64,000 nt of DNA from Pseudomonas fluorescens (GCF_902497785.1 NZ_CABVHK010000014.1:62001-126000), one strand, 5' to 3'; shown: positions 43,446 through 52,566, counted from the stretch's first letter. Made by a program: numbers and translations. The notes: generated from the letters alone by a model not told the origin.

Positions 43446-43627
43446 AACGGTTCAGCGCAGGTAAATTCACTGGATAGTGCCGGAATAACGCCGTTACGAC
43501 GGGAGGGCCCTACTTTTTTTGGGCGTTTCTGGCATAATCCGGCCCACTTTTTGTCGCGGTAGTAGTGCACGACTTTCTACTACAAAACGTTTGGAGCACA
43601 CTCGGCCACTGGCCGACGGGGAATCTC

Positions 43628-45169
43628 ATGACGCAAGCCAATAACGCCGTGTACACCGATCTGAGTGTTGATGATCTGGTAAAAGAAGCTCTGAATCGCG
43701 GTGAAGGCGAGCTTGCCGATACCGGCGCGCTGGTTGTTCGCACCGGTCACCGTACCGGTCGCTCGCCAGTCGATCGCTTCATCGTTGAAGAGCCGTCCAC
43801 GCAGGCGGCTATTGCCTGGGGCCCGATCAACCGCAAGTTCCCGGCCGACAAGTTCGATGCCCTGTGGGACCGCGTCGAGGCGTTCAACAACGCGCAAGAG
43901 CATTTCGTTTCCCACGTGCATGTAGGTGCGTCGGAAGATCACTACCTGGCTGTCAAGATGACCACCCAGACGGCCTGGCAGAATCTGTTCGGTCGTTGCC
44001 TGTTCATCAACCCGGCGCAGTACAACCCGGCTGGCCGTGACGAGTGGCAGGTGCTCAACGTTGCCAACTTCGAATGTGTTCCAGAGCGTGACGGCACCAA
44101 CTCCGATGGCTGCGTGATCCTCAACTTCGCACAGAAGAAAGTGCTGATCGCCGGCATGCGTTACGCCGGTGAAATGAAAAAAGCCATGTTCTCGGTGCAG
44201 AACTTCCTGCTGCCGGCTGCCGATGTGCTGCCAATGCACTGCGCTGCCAACATCGGCGAAGAGGGCGATGTGACCCTGTTCTTCGGTCTGTCCGGCACCG
44301 GCAAGACCACCCTGTCCGCCGACGAAAGCCGTTACCTGATCGGTGACGACGAACACGGCTGGGGCGAAGGCGTTGTTTTCAACATCGAAGGCGGTTGCTA
44401 TGCCAAGTGCATCGACCTGTCCGAGAAGAACGAGCCGGTCATCTGGAAAGCCATCAAGCACGGCGCAGTCCTGGAAAACGTTGTCATCGACGACGCCAAG
44501 CACGCCGACTACGCCGATGTCAGCCTGACCCAGAACAGCCGCGCCGCCTACCCGCTGGAGCACGTTGCCAAGCGTTCCGAGAAAAATCTCGGTGGCGAGC
44601 CAAACGCGGTGATCTTCCTGACCTGCGACCTGACCGGCGTGCTGCCGCCAGTGTCGATCCTCAGCGAAGAACAAGCGGCCTACCACTTCCTGTCCGGCTA
44701 CACCGCACTGGTGGGCTCGACCGAAATGGGTTCCGGCAGCGGCATCAAGTCGACCTTCTCCACCTGCTTCGGCGCACCGTTCTTCCCGCGCCCGGCCGGT
44801 GAATACGCAGAACTGCTGATCAAGCGCATCCGCGGCTTCGGCTCCAAGGTCTACCTGGTCAACACCGGCTGGACCGGCGGCGGCTACGGCGTCGGCAAAC
44901 GCTTCAACATCCCGACCACTCGCGGCGTCATCGCAGCGATCCAGAGCGGCGCGCTGATCGGTGCTGAAACTGAACACCTCGGCACCATCAACCTCGACGT
45001 GCCACTGGCCGTACCGGGCGTTGACACCGGCCTGTTGAACCCACGTAACACCTGGGCTGACAAGGCTGCTTACGATGAAGCGGCTAAAGCACTGGCTGGG
45101 TTGTTTGTTGAGAACTTCAAGAAGTTCGAAGTGAGCGACGCGATCAAGGCTGCTGGGCCGAAGTTGTAA
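43628..45169 (+). CDS. pckA: Phosphoenolpyruvate carboxykinase (ATP)
   Basis: 513 residues from the ATG at 43628 (GGGGAATCTC upstream); an in-frame start at 43565 lacks support. P-loop GLSGTGKTT (220-228), metal site IGDDEHGWGEGVVFNIEGGCYAK, substrate loops RTGRSPVDRFIV and HVHVGASEDHYLAVK. It converts oxaloacetate and ATP to PEP and CO2, the first step of gluconeogenesis. The 180-base leader has an AT-rich segment at 43510-43530. Followed by a strong terminator. Confidence 0.95.
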   Translation: MTQANNAVYTDLSVDDLVKEALNRGEGELADTGALVVRTGHRTGRSPVDRFIVEEPSTQAAIAWGPINRKFPADKFDALWDRVEAFNNAQEHFVSHVHVGASEDHYLAVKMTTQTAWQNLFGRCLFINPAQYNPAGRDEWQVLNVANFECVPERDGTNSDGCVILNFAQKKVLIAGMRYAGEMKKAMFSVQNFLLPAADVLPMHCAANIGEEGDVTLFFGLSGTGKTTLSADESRYLIGDDEHGWGEGVVFNIEGGCYAKCIDLSEKNEPVIWKAIKHGAVLENVVIDDAKHADYADVSLTQNSRAAYPLEHVAKRSEKNLGGEPNAVIFLTCDLTGVLPPVSILSEEQAAYHFLSGYTALVGSTEMGSGSGIKSTFSTCFGAPFFPRPAGEYAELLIKRIRGFGSKVYLVNTGWTGGGYGVGKRFNIPTTRGVIAAIQSGALIGAETEHLGTINLDVPLAVPGVDTGLLNPRNTWADKAAYDEAAKALAGLFVENFKKFEVSDAIKAAGPKL

Positions 45170-45190
45170 GTTTGGTTTGATGTGATGAAA

Positions 45191-45216
45191 AAGCCGCCCT
45201 TCGGGGCGGCTTTTTT
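45191..45216 (+). terminator. Rho-independent terminator after pckA
   Basis: Stem AAGCCGCCC (45191-45199) and GGGCGGCTT (45204-45212), UUCG tetraloop, T-run to 45216. A-rich on the opposite side, so it may also stop the convergent DMT permease transcript. Confidence 0.95.
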
Positions 45217-45229
45217 GTGTGCGACGGGT

Positions 45230-46096
45230 TCAGGTTTTCAGGTGCAGGACGAACGCTGCGACCAACACCAGAACCACGCCCAACACCTGTATCTTCGCCA
45301 GTCTTTCCTTGAGTAATACATAGCCCAGAATCGCCGCGATTCCGCCCGACAGGGTGCTGATCACCGTCACAACAGAGACCGACCCGGCCACCGCGCCCCA
45401 GGCGAATGAAGAGAACCCGCCCAGGTTCATCAGGCTCGCTCCCGTCAACGTCATGCAGTTTTTCAACGGCGGAATTTTAAGTCCGTCCTCGATCCTCAGA
45501 ACGATGACCACCAGCACGATCAGCCCGATGAGATACGCGAGCCATAGCATCGTCACCGGTCCGAGGGCCGGAAGCACGAACTGCCCTTGTAGCCAGAAAC
45601 TGGTGCCGTAGAAAACCGCGGCCAGTAGCGCGTAGGTAATCGAGCTGCCGGCTTGTGTGGTGTGGGGCAATTCCGAGTCTTTGTGGATGCTGGAAAGGAT
45701 TACCCCGATCACGCACAGCCCTATGCACAGCAGCTGGATCAAGCTGATCTGTTCACCGCCGGCCCAGGACAGCAACGTCGTCACCACCCCATAAGAGGTC
45801 ACCACGGGTGCGACGATGGACGCTTTGCCAAGGGCGAACGCCTTGGACAGCGCGAGCGCACCAGACACAGTCAGCACGGCGGCGACCACGCCGATCAACC
45901 AGACACTGGGTGGTGCCGACATCGATTTGAGGATGAACGCGGGGAAGGCGACCAGCAACAGGCTCATGATGCTGAACCCTAGCGCCTGGCCAAAATACAC
46001 GGCGCGTTTGACGCCTACGGCGCGGGCATTCAAACCCACCAGAAAATCTGTGCCGCCCCAGAGCAGGGCGGCGAGTAAACCCATCAGTACGTCCAC
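45230..46096 (-). CDS. EamA/DMT-family membrane transporter
   Basis: 288 residues with ten hydrophobic segments in two EamA halves (~1-140 and ~150-288). The N terminus has LLWGGTDFLVG, and the second half ends with VLLKERLAKIQVLGVVLVLVAAFVLHLK, the usual EamA tail. It probably exports or exchanges small metabolites across the inner membrane; no substrate can be read from sequence. Convergent with pckA. Confidence 0.82.
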   Translation of the reverse strand: MDVLMGLLAALLWGGTDFLVGLNARAVGVKRAVYFGQALGFSIMSLLLVAFPAFILKSMSAPPSVWLIGVVAAVLTVSGALALSKAFALGKASIVAPVVTSYGVVTTLLSWAGGEQISLIQLLCIGLCVIGVILSSIHKDSELPHTTQAGSSITYALLAAVFYGTSFWLQGQFVLPALGPVTMLWLAYLIGLIVLVVIVLRIEDGLKIPPLKNCMTLTGASLMNLGGFSSFAWGAVAGSVSVVTVISTLSGGIAAILGYVLLKERLAKIQVLGVVLVLVAAFVLHLKT

Positions 46097-46223
46097 GCTA
46101 TGTCCTTATAGGTGTTTGCTGCGCACGTTAGAGACCTTCACAGCGTCTGCGTGTTATTTGAACTGCCATTATTCCAACTAAATTCGCAGTAAATAGCCAG
46201 AATAATGCCACTTATAAAATCTG

Positions 46224-46577
46224 CTATAGGCTTTCAAGCGTTTGGGTATCCCAGCGTTGCGACTTCACCGCTTGGTATAGCATGCCGATGGTGAGTAGGA
46301 TTTTGTCGCCACGCCCCTTTGCCCTTCGCTTGAGAAGCGCATCAAACCCTTCCGGCTGAAAGTAGCGATAGGCATCGTAGTCCCCGAAGTCGACCCCGAA
46401 CTGTTCTTCCAGTGCTTCCACCAGGTGCCGCGCTTCAGCGCCGTCGCAGCCCCAATCGAAGTTGATCGAGGTAGTGAGGCTGATGGTTTTGCGTTCGGGC
46501 AGGCCGAGCTCCTCGTGCAGCAACTGCATAAGCAGCTGCATGGTGTGGTCGTCGGGGAAATTGGGGGCGAGGTTCAT
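46224..46577 (-). CDS. DUF1493-like acyl-carrier-fold protein
   Basis: 117 residues. INFDWGCDGAEARHLVEALEEQFGVDFGDYDAYRYFQPEG resembles the DUF1493 family, which has an acyl-carrier-protein-like helical fold but lacks the Ser-4'-phosphopantetheine site (no DSL motif). Function unknown; relatives are common in accessory parts of enterobacterial and pseudomonad genomes. A cluster of four small minus-strand genes begins here. Confidence 0.65.
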   Translation of the reverse strand: MNLAPNFPDDHTMQLLMQLLHEELGLPERKTISLTTSINFDWGCDGAEARHLVEALEEQFGVDFGDYDAYRYFQPEGFDALLKRRAKGRGDKILLTIGMLYQAVKSQRWDTQTLESL

Positions 46578-46689
46578 GGTGCATCGTCAGTAAGGGCTTG
46601 CCGATGGGGCGTTCTGGGCCCGATTTTGCGGCAGGTCTAGAGCGAAAACCATCGGCAATGGACGACGAAGGTAGAATCGAACGGCATGT

Positions 46690-46977
46690 TCAACCGGCTA
46701 ACGCATTCAACACATGGACAGGATCATTATGAATGGCTTTCAGCAGGGCTTTGGCTGGCCCTGTCGGTTCGCGACGTCCTTGCTCCCAGTTGCGCAGAGT
46801 GCCGAGTTGGACGTCGATCAACGCTGCGAACTTAGCCTGAGTCAAGCCGGTGGCTTTACGGATTTCTTTGACTTGCAACGCATCAACATGAAATTCGCGG
46901 GAAGGTCGACGCTCGCCCCGTACGATCTCGTCCATCTGTTGCACGCTTTCCATCAGCTCATCAAAAAACCTGCTCAT
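46690..46977 (-). CDS. NadS-type XRE antitoxin, orphan
   Basis: 95 residues with a Cro/C1-type HTH at ~35-80 (VKEIRKATGLTQAKFAALIDVQLGTLRNWEQGRREPTGPAKALLKAI), the pattern of NadS/HigA-like antitoxins paired with RelE/ParE-family toxins. In a normal pair a ~110-residue toxin gene lies just upstream in the same operon. Here the upstream gene, two bases away, retains only the C-terminal part of such a toxin, fused to another protein. The antitoxin looks intact and may still autoregulate. Confidence 0.82.
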   Translation of the reverse strand: MSRFFDELMESVQQMDEIVRGERRPSREFHVDALQVKEIRKATGLTQAKFAALIDVQLGTLRNWEQGRREPTGPAKALLKAIHNDPVHVLNALAG

Positions 46978-46979
46978 GG

Positions 46980-47414
46980 TTATCTCCAGTGTTCGATGAC
47001 GGCTTTTAACGCTTTGCGTTCTTCGGCGGTCAGGTCTTGTTGTTCATTTTTAGGGTAGATCATCAACAAGGCGATCTGCGATGCCGAGACGAAATGGTAG
47101 TAGATCACCCGCGCTCCGCAGGCGCGGGCTTTCCAGCCCATCATGCGTTGTTGGGCAACTGTGAGCAGGTCGCAGACGTCTTGGGCCAAGAGGTAGAGCG
47201 CGTGGGTGATGTGGGGGATGTCTTCGAGATCGCCTTGCTCGAAGGATTGGCAGTGCAGGGTTCGGAGCAGTTCGCTGGAGGCTCGGACACGCTGGAGGGC
47301 GGCTTCGAGGATGTCTTGCGGGTTGGCTTCTGTGTCGATGATCAGGGCTGGGGTATCGGTCAGGTTGGTTTTGAGTGGGCGGTAGCGGCTTGGAAACGGA
47401 TTTAATGTGGTCAC
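46980..47414 (-). CDS. DUF6124-like protein fused to C-terminal half of RelE-type toxin
   Basis: 144 residues from GTG at 47412-47414 (AGAGG 9 bases upstream). Residues 1-~95 (LIIDTEANPQDILEAALQRVRASSELLRTLHCQSFEQ...ALYLLAQDVCDLLTVAQQRM) closely parallel the small DUF6124-like protein encoded at 47677-47955. Residues ~100-144 (GARVIYYHFVSASQIALLMIYPKNEQQDLTAEERKALKAVIEHW) are the C-terminal beta-strands and helix of a RelE/HigB-type toxin, including the RVIYY core strand; the toxin's first ~60 residues are missing. The frame is continuous across the junction. The NadS-type antitoxin follows with 2-base spacing, as for an intact toxin. Most simply this is a deletion joining two neighbouring genes; whether the chimera is made or active is unknown. 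Confidence 0.72.
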   Translation of the reverse strand: MTTLNPFPSRYRPLKTNLTDTPALIIDTEANPQDILEAALQRVRASSELLRTLHCQSFEQGDLEDIPHITHALYLLAQDVCDLLTVAQQRMMGWKARACGARVIYYHFVSASQIALLMIYPKNEQQDLTAEERKALKAVIEHWR

Positions 47415-47636
47415 TGAAGAACACCTCTGCTTAACGGGAAAGTGAGTCCTCTCTATTCGGGTGACCAAGCCCGGTCGCTGATTGGCAGCGACAGCCCGAC
47501 TATAGATATGAATCACCGGTTAGCGATAGGCAACGAAGAGTCTTCTGTTGTAGGACCGGGATGAAGCTTGGGAAGGGCGTTGCCTACGGATTTATCTCCA
47601 GTCGAAATGCGGTAGTCAGGTTCACCGCGTTATCGT

Positions 47637-47662
47637 TCTTCGCGAGCAGGCTCGCTCCCACA
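47637..47662. repeat. Single REP unit, class A
   Basis: TTCTTCGCGAGCAGGCTCGC followed by TCCCACA; no inverse partner within 150 bases, unlike the other copies. Confidence 0.85.
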
Positions 47663-47676
47663 AGGGGTTGTGGTGT

Positions 47677-47955
47677 TCATTCGCTTGTAGGGATTTTCGG
47701 CAGGCGTTGTCGGGCGATTTCGAGGAGTTCTTGGCCGTCCTGGGTCAGCAGGTAAAGGGCGCTGATGAGGTTTGGGATGTCGCTCGCGTCTGCTTGTTTG
47801 AAACATAGGCAATACAAGGTTTCGAGCAGGTCGCTGGCGGCGCGGATGCGTTGGCGGGCGGCGTCGAGGATTTCGTGGGGGTCGGCCTCAGTGTCGATGA
47901 CCAGAACCGGGGTGTCGCTGTAGCTGCTTTTAAGTGGGCGATAGCGGTCTTGCAT
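47677..47955 (-). CDS. DUF6124-like small protein
   Basis: 92 residues from the ATG at 47953-47955 (AAAGGA 9 bases upstream). Contains a helical segment LVIDTEADPHEILDAARQRIRAASDLLETLYCLCFKQ and ISALYLLTQDGQELLEIARQRL, matching the N-terminal part of the fusion protein next door (RYRPLK and DTPxLxIDTEAxP shared). Function unknown; such proteins are frequent, often several per genome, in Pseudomonas. A duplication followed by fusion of one copy explains the arrangement. Confidence 0.65.
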   Translation of the reverse strand: MQDRYRPLKSSYSDTPVLVIDTEADPHEILDAARQRIRAASDLLETLYCLCFKQADASDIPNLISALYLLTQDGQELLEIARQRLPKIPTSE

Positions 47956-48253
47956 CTGAGTCAGTCCTTTTGAAAGTCGGGCAGGCCGACGTACTGTCCC
48001 AGCCGCGGCGAAAACTATGAAGGCAGTGACGTTCTGCGGCAAGACGGCCGAAACCGACAGTTTTCGTAGGGGTTTTTACTGGGTTTTGGGGAATGGCCCT
48101 ACGTGTTTACCGGGGTTTTTCACACCTAAACCCCTATAGGTGAAATTTCCCACTGGTTTCTCAGACGCGCCGTAGCAAACCTCTGTATGGTGCGCGCCAG
48201 AATCTGTAGGGCGTTTCGAAAATGCCTGGGTAAGCACTTAAAGGGAATTAGGC
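47956..48253. other. Divergent intergenic region, 298 bases
   Basis: Promoter space for the DUF6124-like gene and the secreted protein gene. An inverted repeat TTCAC-ACCTA...TAGGTGAA lies at about 48118-48147; a GGGGTTT-rich stretch at 48070-48120. No gene seen. Confidence 0.5.
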
Positions 48254-48757
48254 ATGCACTGGCTACGTTTGGCCTCGGTTTTGTTGTTATGGATGGGCGC
48301 TTGTCGTTTGACTGGCGCGGCTGACGCGGGTAACTCGATGGTGCGGGCCAGCCTGGACCGCACCGGTTGGCCGAACGCTCTTACGACTCAGGCGAACATG
48401 GACACCGCTGCTCGCGCCGAGGTGCTGATGTTCGGCAAGGCGCTGCTGGCCAGCGAAATGCTTGACGAGCAGGGGCTGAAACAGCGTCTGGGCGTGCAGG
48501 TGGTCACGCTTAAGTCTGTGCGACAGGTGCGTGACGGCTTGTGGGATCGGTTGCTGACCACCTACCGCAATGCCAGCCAGAACTGCGACGGCGAACCATT
48601 CTGCCCGCGTGTACGAAGCGTTGTTGATTTGCGTCAGTTGGCGGCGGCGTTCACCGGTGAAATCAGCCCGGCTCATGCGGAGTGGGCGAGCAAGAGCCGG
48701 GTGTTTCATGAGCTGGCGCTGAATGAGCAGCTGCGGGTGGCGGTGTTGGTGCCCTGA
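48254..48757 (+). CDS. Exported protein of unknown function
   Basis: 167 residues with a signal sequence (~1-22). Cleavage could be at TGA-ADA, or as a lipoprotein at MGAC (Cys17). The mature part contains a repeated-Ala helix (NMDTAARAEVLMFGKALLASEML) and two Cys (NCDGEPFCPRV) that could form a disulfide in the periplasm. No family recognised. Monocistronic and flanked downstream by a REPIN. Confidence 0.6.
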   Translation: MHWLRLASVLLLWMGACRLTGAADAGNSMVRASLDRTGWPNALTTQANMDTAARAEVLMFGKALLASEMLDEQGLKQRLGVQVVTLKSVRQVRDGLWDRLLTTYRNASQNCDGEPFCPRVRSVVDLRQLAAAFTGEISPAHAEWASKSRVFHELALNEQLRVAVLVP

Positions 48758-48792
48758 GTGATTTCAAGATTATTGTGGTGATTGGGCTGGCG

Positions 48793-48889
48793 TCATCGCG
48801 AGCAAGCTCGCTCCCACAGGGTTTTTAGGTCGTACACAGATTCTGAGTTCCTGAAACTTGAAAGTGGGAGCGAGCTTGCTCGCGATAGC
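48793..48889. repeat. REPIN, class A
   Basis: TCATCGCGAGCAAGCTCGCTCCCACAGG and inverse, between the exported-protein gene and recQ. Confidence 0.9.
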
Positions 48890-49042
48890 AATCTGAAAAG
48901 CCGCTCATTCCTCAAGCCCTGCAAACTACCCCCCGCCATCCGCTGTATCATCCCGTATCGTTTTTGCCCCCGACCTTTTCTCGACTCGCTGCGATCACCG
49001 GCTAGGCTTTGGGCTTCGCAGCGGTCAACGGAGTGACAGCTT

Positions 49043-50971
49043 ATGCACCACACCCTGGAACAGGTTTTTGGTTATCCACAGTTTCGGCCCGGCCAGGAGG
49101 CGGCGATCAGCGCGGTGCTGGCTGGACGCTCGGCAGCGGCGATTTTTCCCACGGGTTCGGGCAAATCCCTGTGTTACCAGTTGTCGGCGGTGTTGCTGCC
49201 GCACCTGACGCTGGTGGTCTCGCCATTGCTGGCGTTGATGCAGGATCAATTGGCGTTTCTACAACGACACGGCATTGCGGCGGGCAGTATCGATTCGGCG
49301 CAGAGTCGCGATGACGCAAATGAGGTGATGGCCCGCGCCAGGTCCGGCGAATTGAAGATTTTGATGGTTTCGGTTGAGCGTCTGAAGAACGAGCGTTTCC
49401 GCAATTTCTTGCAGCAGGTGCCCATCTCATTGCTGGTGGTCGACGAGGCACATTGCATCTCGGAGTGGGGCCACAACTTCCGCCCCGACTACCTGAAACT
49501 CCCCGACTATCAGCGTCAGTTCAACATTCCTCAGGCACTACTGCTGACCGCCACCGCGACGCCGAAAGTGATCGCCGACATGGAGGCGAAGTTCGCCATC
49601 GCTGCCGAAGACGTGATCACCACCGGTTTCTACCGGCCGAATCTCAATTTGCTGGTGGAACCGGTGCGCGGGCAGGATAAACGCCGACGTCTTGTCGAAT
49701 GGATGAAACAGCGTCCGGACCAACCGGCCATCGTTTACGTCACCCTGCAAAAAACCGCCGAACACATTGCCGAGCACCTGGAGCGCAATGGCATCCAGGC
49801 CGAGGCTTATCACGCCGGCTTGCCACACGAAAAACGCGAAGGCATCCAGAAGCGGTTCATGGGCGGGCAGTCCAATTGCATCGTCGCCACCATTGCCTTC
49901 GGCATGGGCATCGACAAGAGCGACATTCGCAACGTGGTGCATTTCGACCTGCCCAAATCCATCGAAAACTACAGCCAGGAAATCGGCCGCGCAGGGCGTG
50001 ACGGGCTACCGTCGGACTGCCTGGTGTTGGCTAACCGCGACAGCCTCAATGTACTGGAGAACTTCGTCTACGGCGACACACCGGAGCTGGAAGGCATCCT
50101 CTACGTGCTCGACGAATTGCGCGCCGCCGCGCCCGAGGGCCAGTGGGAACTTCTGTTAGGGCCGCTGACGGACCAGAGCAACATCCGCCAATTGCCGCTC
50201 AAGACTTTGCTGGTGCAGTTGGAGCTGCGCGGGATCATCGCGCCGCGTTACGCCTATTACGCTGAGTACCGCTTCAAGTATTTGCAGGAACCGGAAGATT
50301 TGCTGGCCCGATTCGAGGGCGAGCGTAAAGATTTTGTTGCCGCGATCATTCGGACCTCCCCGCGAGCGCGGACCTGGGCCACGGTGAATTTCGACGCGCT
50401 GTACGAACAGCATCAAGCCGAGCGCAATCGGGTGGTCAAGGCGCTGGATTATTTCCAGGAGAAAGGCTGGATCGAACTGGAAAGCAAGCAAATGACCGAG
50501 GTCTACAGCCTGCTGAAGACGGACTTCGACAGTCAGGCGCTGAGTGCCGAACTGCACGATTGTTTCGCCCGCCACGAACGCACCGAGGTCGCGCGAATTC
50601 ACGCCATGCTGGATTTGTTCGCCACCGACCATTGCCTCGGACAGCGCCTTGCCGCGTATTTCGGCGATGAAAACGCGCCGCAGCAGTGCGGGCATTGTTC
50701 GGTGTGTCACGGGAATGTGGCGCGCCTCCCCGAGCCACCGGAGTTGCCAGCGCTTGTGGATAAGAATTTTGCAGCGCTGTGCGCTGATTTTATCCACAAG
50801 CATCAACTGCACACGGGCGGTGTTCCCTCCGCTGAGCGGGTGACCCAGTTTTTGTGCGGGATCAGCGTGCCGCTGTTTACCAAGCTCAAGGCCCGATCGA
50901 TTCCGGGGTTTGCGGCGCTGGAGGAGTATCCGTATGGCGAAGTCCGAGCCTGGTCCCAGTTACACCTCTAA
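49043..50971 (+). CDS. recQ: RecQ-family ATP-dependent DNA helicase
   Basis: 642 residues. Helicase motif I FPTGSGKSLCYQ (35-46), motif II DEAH (134-137) within VVDEAHCISEWGHNFRPDY (RecQ-specific), motif III TATATP, VI IGRAGRDG. Zinc-binding subdomain with C549, C552, C555 (QQCGHCSVCHG) and an upstream Cys (DHCLGQRLAAYFGD). A winged-helix region lies between helicase and zinc parts, unlike the order in E. coli RecQ; the C-terminal HRDC domain is not obvious, so this is a RecQ-like branch. It unwinds duplex and structured DNA during repair. Single-gene unit. Confidence 0.9.
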   Translation: MHHTLEQVFGYPQFRPGQEAAISAVLAGRSAAAIFPTGSGKSLCYQLSAVLLPHLTLVVSPLLALMQDQLAFLQRHGIAAGSIDSAQSRDDANEVMARARSGELKILMVSVERLKNERFRNFLQQVPISLLVVDEAHCISEWGHNFRPDYLKLPDYQRQFNIPQALLLTATATPKVIADMEAKFAIAAEDVITTGFYRPNLNLLVEPVRGQDKRRRLVEWMKQRPDQPAIVYVTLQKTAEHIAEHLERNGIQAEAYHAGLPHEKREGIQKRFMGGQSNCIVATIAFGMGIDKSDIRNVVHFDLPKSIENYSQEIGRAGRDGLPSDCLVLANRDSLNVLENFVYGDTPELEGILYVLDELRAAAPEGQWELLLGPLTDQSNIRQLPLKTLLVQLELRGIIAPRYAYYAEYRFKYLQEPEDLLARFEGERKDFVAAIIRTSPRARTWATVNFDALYEQHQAERNRVVKALDYFQEKGWIELESKQMTEVYSLLKTDFDSQALSAELHDCFARHERTEVARIHAMLDLFATDHCLGQRLAAYFGDENAPQQCGHCSVCHGNVARLPEPPELPALVDKNFAALCADFIHKHQLHTGGVPSAERVTQFLCGISVPLFTKLKARSIPGFAALEEYPYGEVRAWSQLHL

Positions 50972-50973
50972 CC

Positions 50974-51053
50974 CGTAGGAGCTGCCGAAGGCTGCGATCT
51001 TTTGATCTGCGCCGCCGAAGATCAAAAGATCGCAGCCTTCGGCAGCTCCTACG
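50974..51053. repeat. REPIN, class B
   Basis: GTAGGAGCTGCCGAAGGCTGCGATC and an almost perfect inverse, between recQ and the 3-hydroxyacyl-CoA dehydrogenase gene. Confidence 0.9.
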
Positions 51054-51182
51054 TTGGTTTGTCGGGGGGGGGTCCGGCGCATCCATGCGCTGAATGTCCC
51101 CCATCACAGGAATAAATTTCAAAAATGCGCGGTGGCTGATTATGGTGGGGGTTGTCTTTGGATCGCCAACAAGAGAACAACT

Positions 51183-52409
51183 ATGAGCCAGACACCGTTC
51201 AACATTCAGCGCGCTGCCGTGATCGGCGCGGGCACCATGGGTCGTGGCATTGTCATGTGCCTGGCCAATGCCGGGGTGCCGGTGCAGTGGGTCGATAACA
51301 ATCCGCAGATGCTTGCGCAGGCGCTGGCCTCGGTGGCTGAGACATACGCGCACAATGTGCGTCAGGGCCGGATTGATCAGGATGAAGCTGATGCGCGCAT
51401 AGCACGGGTCACGGCGGCTGCGGATTACGCGGCGATTCACGCTGTCGATCTTGTGATTGAAGCGGTTTACGAAAACCTGGAACTGAAGCAGAAAATTTTC
51501 CGCGAGCTGGATGACCTGCTCAAGCCCGAAGCCATTCTGGCCAGCAACACCTCGGCGCTGGATATCGACGCAATTGCCGCCGTCACGCGCCGCCCGCAGC
51601 AAGTCCTGGGCCTGCATTTTTTCAGCCCGGCGCACATCATGAAACTGCTGGAAATCGTTCGCGGCGCACAGACTGCGCCGGCGGTGCTCGATGCAGCACT
51701 GGCATTGGGCAAGCGCATGGGCAAAGTCAGTGTGGTGTCGGGTAACTGCCACGGTTTTATCGGCAATCGCATGCTGCATCCATATGTGCTCGAAGCCCGC
51801 AAGATGCTGCTCGAAGGTGCTTATCCACATCAGGTCGATGCGGCGTTGCAAGGTTTTGGTTTCGCCATGGGGCCTTTTCGCATGTACGACGTCGTCGGCA
51901 TCGATCTGGAGTGGCGCGCCCGGGATCTGGCGGGCAAAGGGCAGGATGCTCCGGAAGTACAGGTTGATAACCGCCTGTGCGAGCTGGGTCGTTTTGGGCA
52001 GAAGAGCGGCAACGGTTATTACCACTACGAAGCGGGCAGTCGTCAGGCTGAGCACGATGCGGATGTTGATGCGCTGGTTTTGCAGGTCAGCGAAGGGCTG
52101 GGCTTCCAGCGTCGCGATATCGGGGCTGAGGAGATTCTGGAGCGTTGCTTGCTGGCACTGGTCAACGAAGGCGCGAAAATCCTCCAGGAAGGCATTGCCG
52201 AATCGGCGCACGACATCGATCTGGTGTACCTCAATGGCTATGGCTTTCCGGCGGACAAGGGCGGGCCGATGGCCTGGGCGGACCAGCAAGGGTTGGCGGA
52301 TATTCATCAGCGGTTGTTGGCGCTGGAAACCAGGCAGGGTGATCACTGGCAACCTGCTCGGTTGATAGGCGAGTTGGCTGCGGTGGGCAAGGGGTTTACT
52401 GACAGGTGA
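51183..52409 (+). CDS. 3-hydroxyacyl-CoA dehydrogenase family protein
   Basis: 408 residues from the ATG at 51183 (GAGAACAAC upstream). Rossmann motif VIGAGTMGRGIVMCLANAGV at the start, then a catalytic His region LGLHFFSPAHIMKLLEIV and EKP-like GKVSVVSGNCHGFIGNRM. Two C-terminal 3HCDH domains follow (GFAMGPFRMYDVVGIDL; GYGFPADKGGPMAWAD). Length is above the classic ~300 and matches the dehydrogenase part of FadB/FadJ-type proteins without the hydratase. It oxidises 3-hydroxyacyl-CoA with NAD; the chain length is unknown. Upstream of a thioesterase gene across a REPIN. Confidence 0.85.
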   Translation: MSQTPFNIQRAAVIGAGTMGRGIVMCLANAGVPVQWVDNNPQMLAQALASVAETYAHNVRQGRIDQDEADARIARVTAAADYAAIHAVDLVIEAVYENLELKQKIFRELDDLLKPEAILASNTSALDIDAIAAVTRRPQQVLGLHFFSPAHIMKLLEIVRGAQTAPAVLDAALALGKRMGKVSVVSGNCHGFIGNRMLHPYVLEARKMLLEGAYPHQVDAALQGFGFAMGPFRMYDVVGIDLEWRARDLAGKGQDAPEVQVDNRLCELGRFGQKSGNGYYHYEAGSRQAEHDADVDALVLQVSEGLGFQRRDIGAEEILERCLLALVNEGAKILQEGIAESAHDIDLVYLNGYGFPADKGGPMAWADQQGLADIHQRLLALETRQGDHWQPARLIGELAAVGKGFTDR

Positions 52410-52430
52410 ATTATGTGCGTCTGTGATGAC

Positions 52431-52511
52431 GCCTTCGCGAGCAGGCTCGCTCCCACAAGGGATCTCGGGCTCTGTGAAGATCAACTGTGGGAGCGAGCCT
52501 GCTCGCGAAGA
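52431..52511. repeat. REPIN, class A (GAGCCTGCTC variant)
   Basis: GCCTTCGCGAGCAGGCTCGC and inverse, separating the dehydrogenase and thioesterase genes. Confidence 0.9.
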
Positions 52512-52566
52512 ACGATAACGCGGTTTAAACCTTAGACTGGTCATCCAACTTCAGGAATCGACGCTG

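Noticed and set aside
42543..43627. Terminator between hslO and pckA
   Set aside because: A T-run at about 43513 is present but no stable GC stem precedes it.
47050..47424. A 124-codon minus-strand frame starting with ATG across the DUF6124-RelE gene
   Set aside because: It is rich in Arg/Pro/Ser, typical of an out-of-frame read; the GTG-started frame has the recognisable domains and an RBS.
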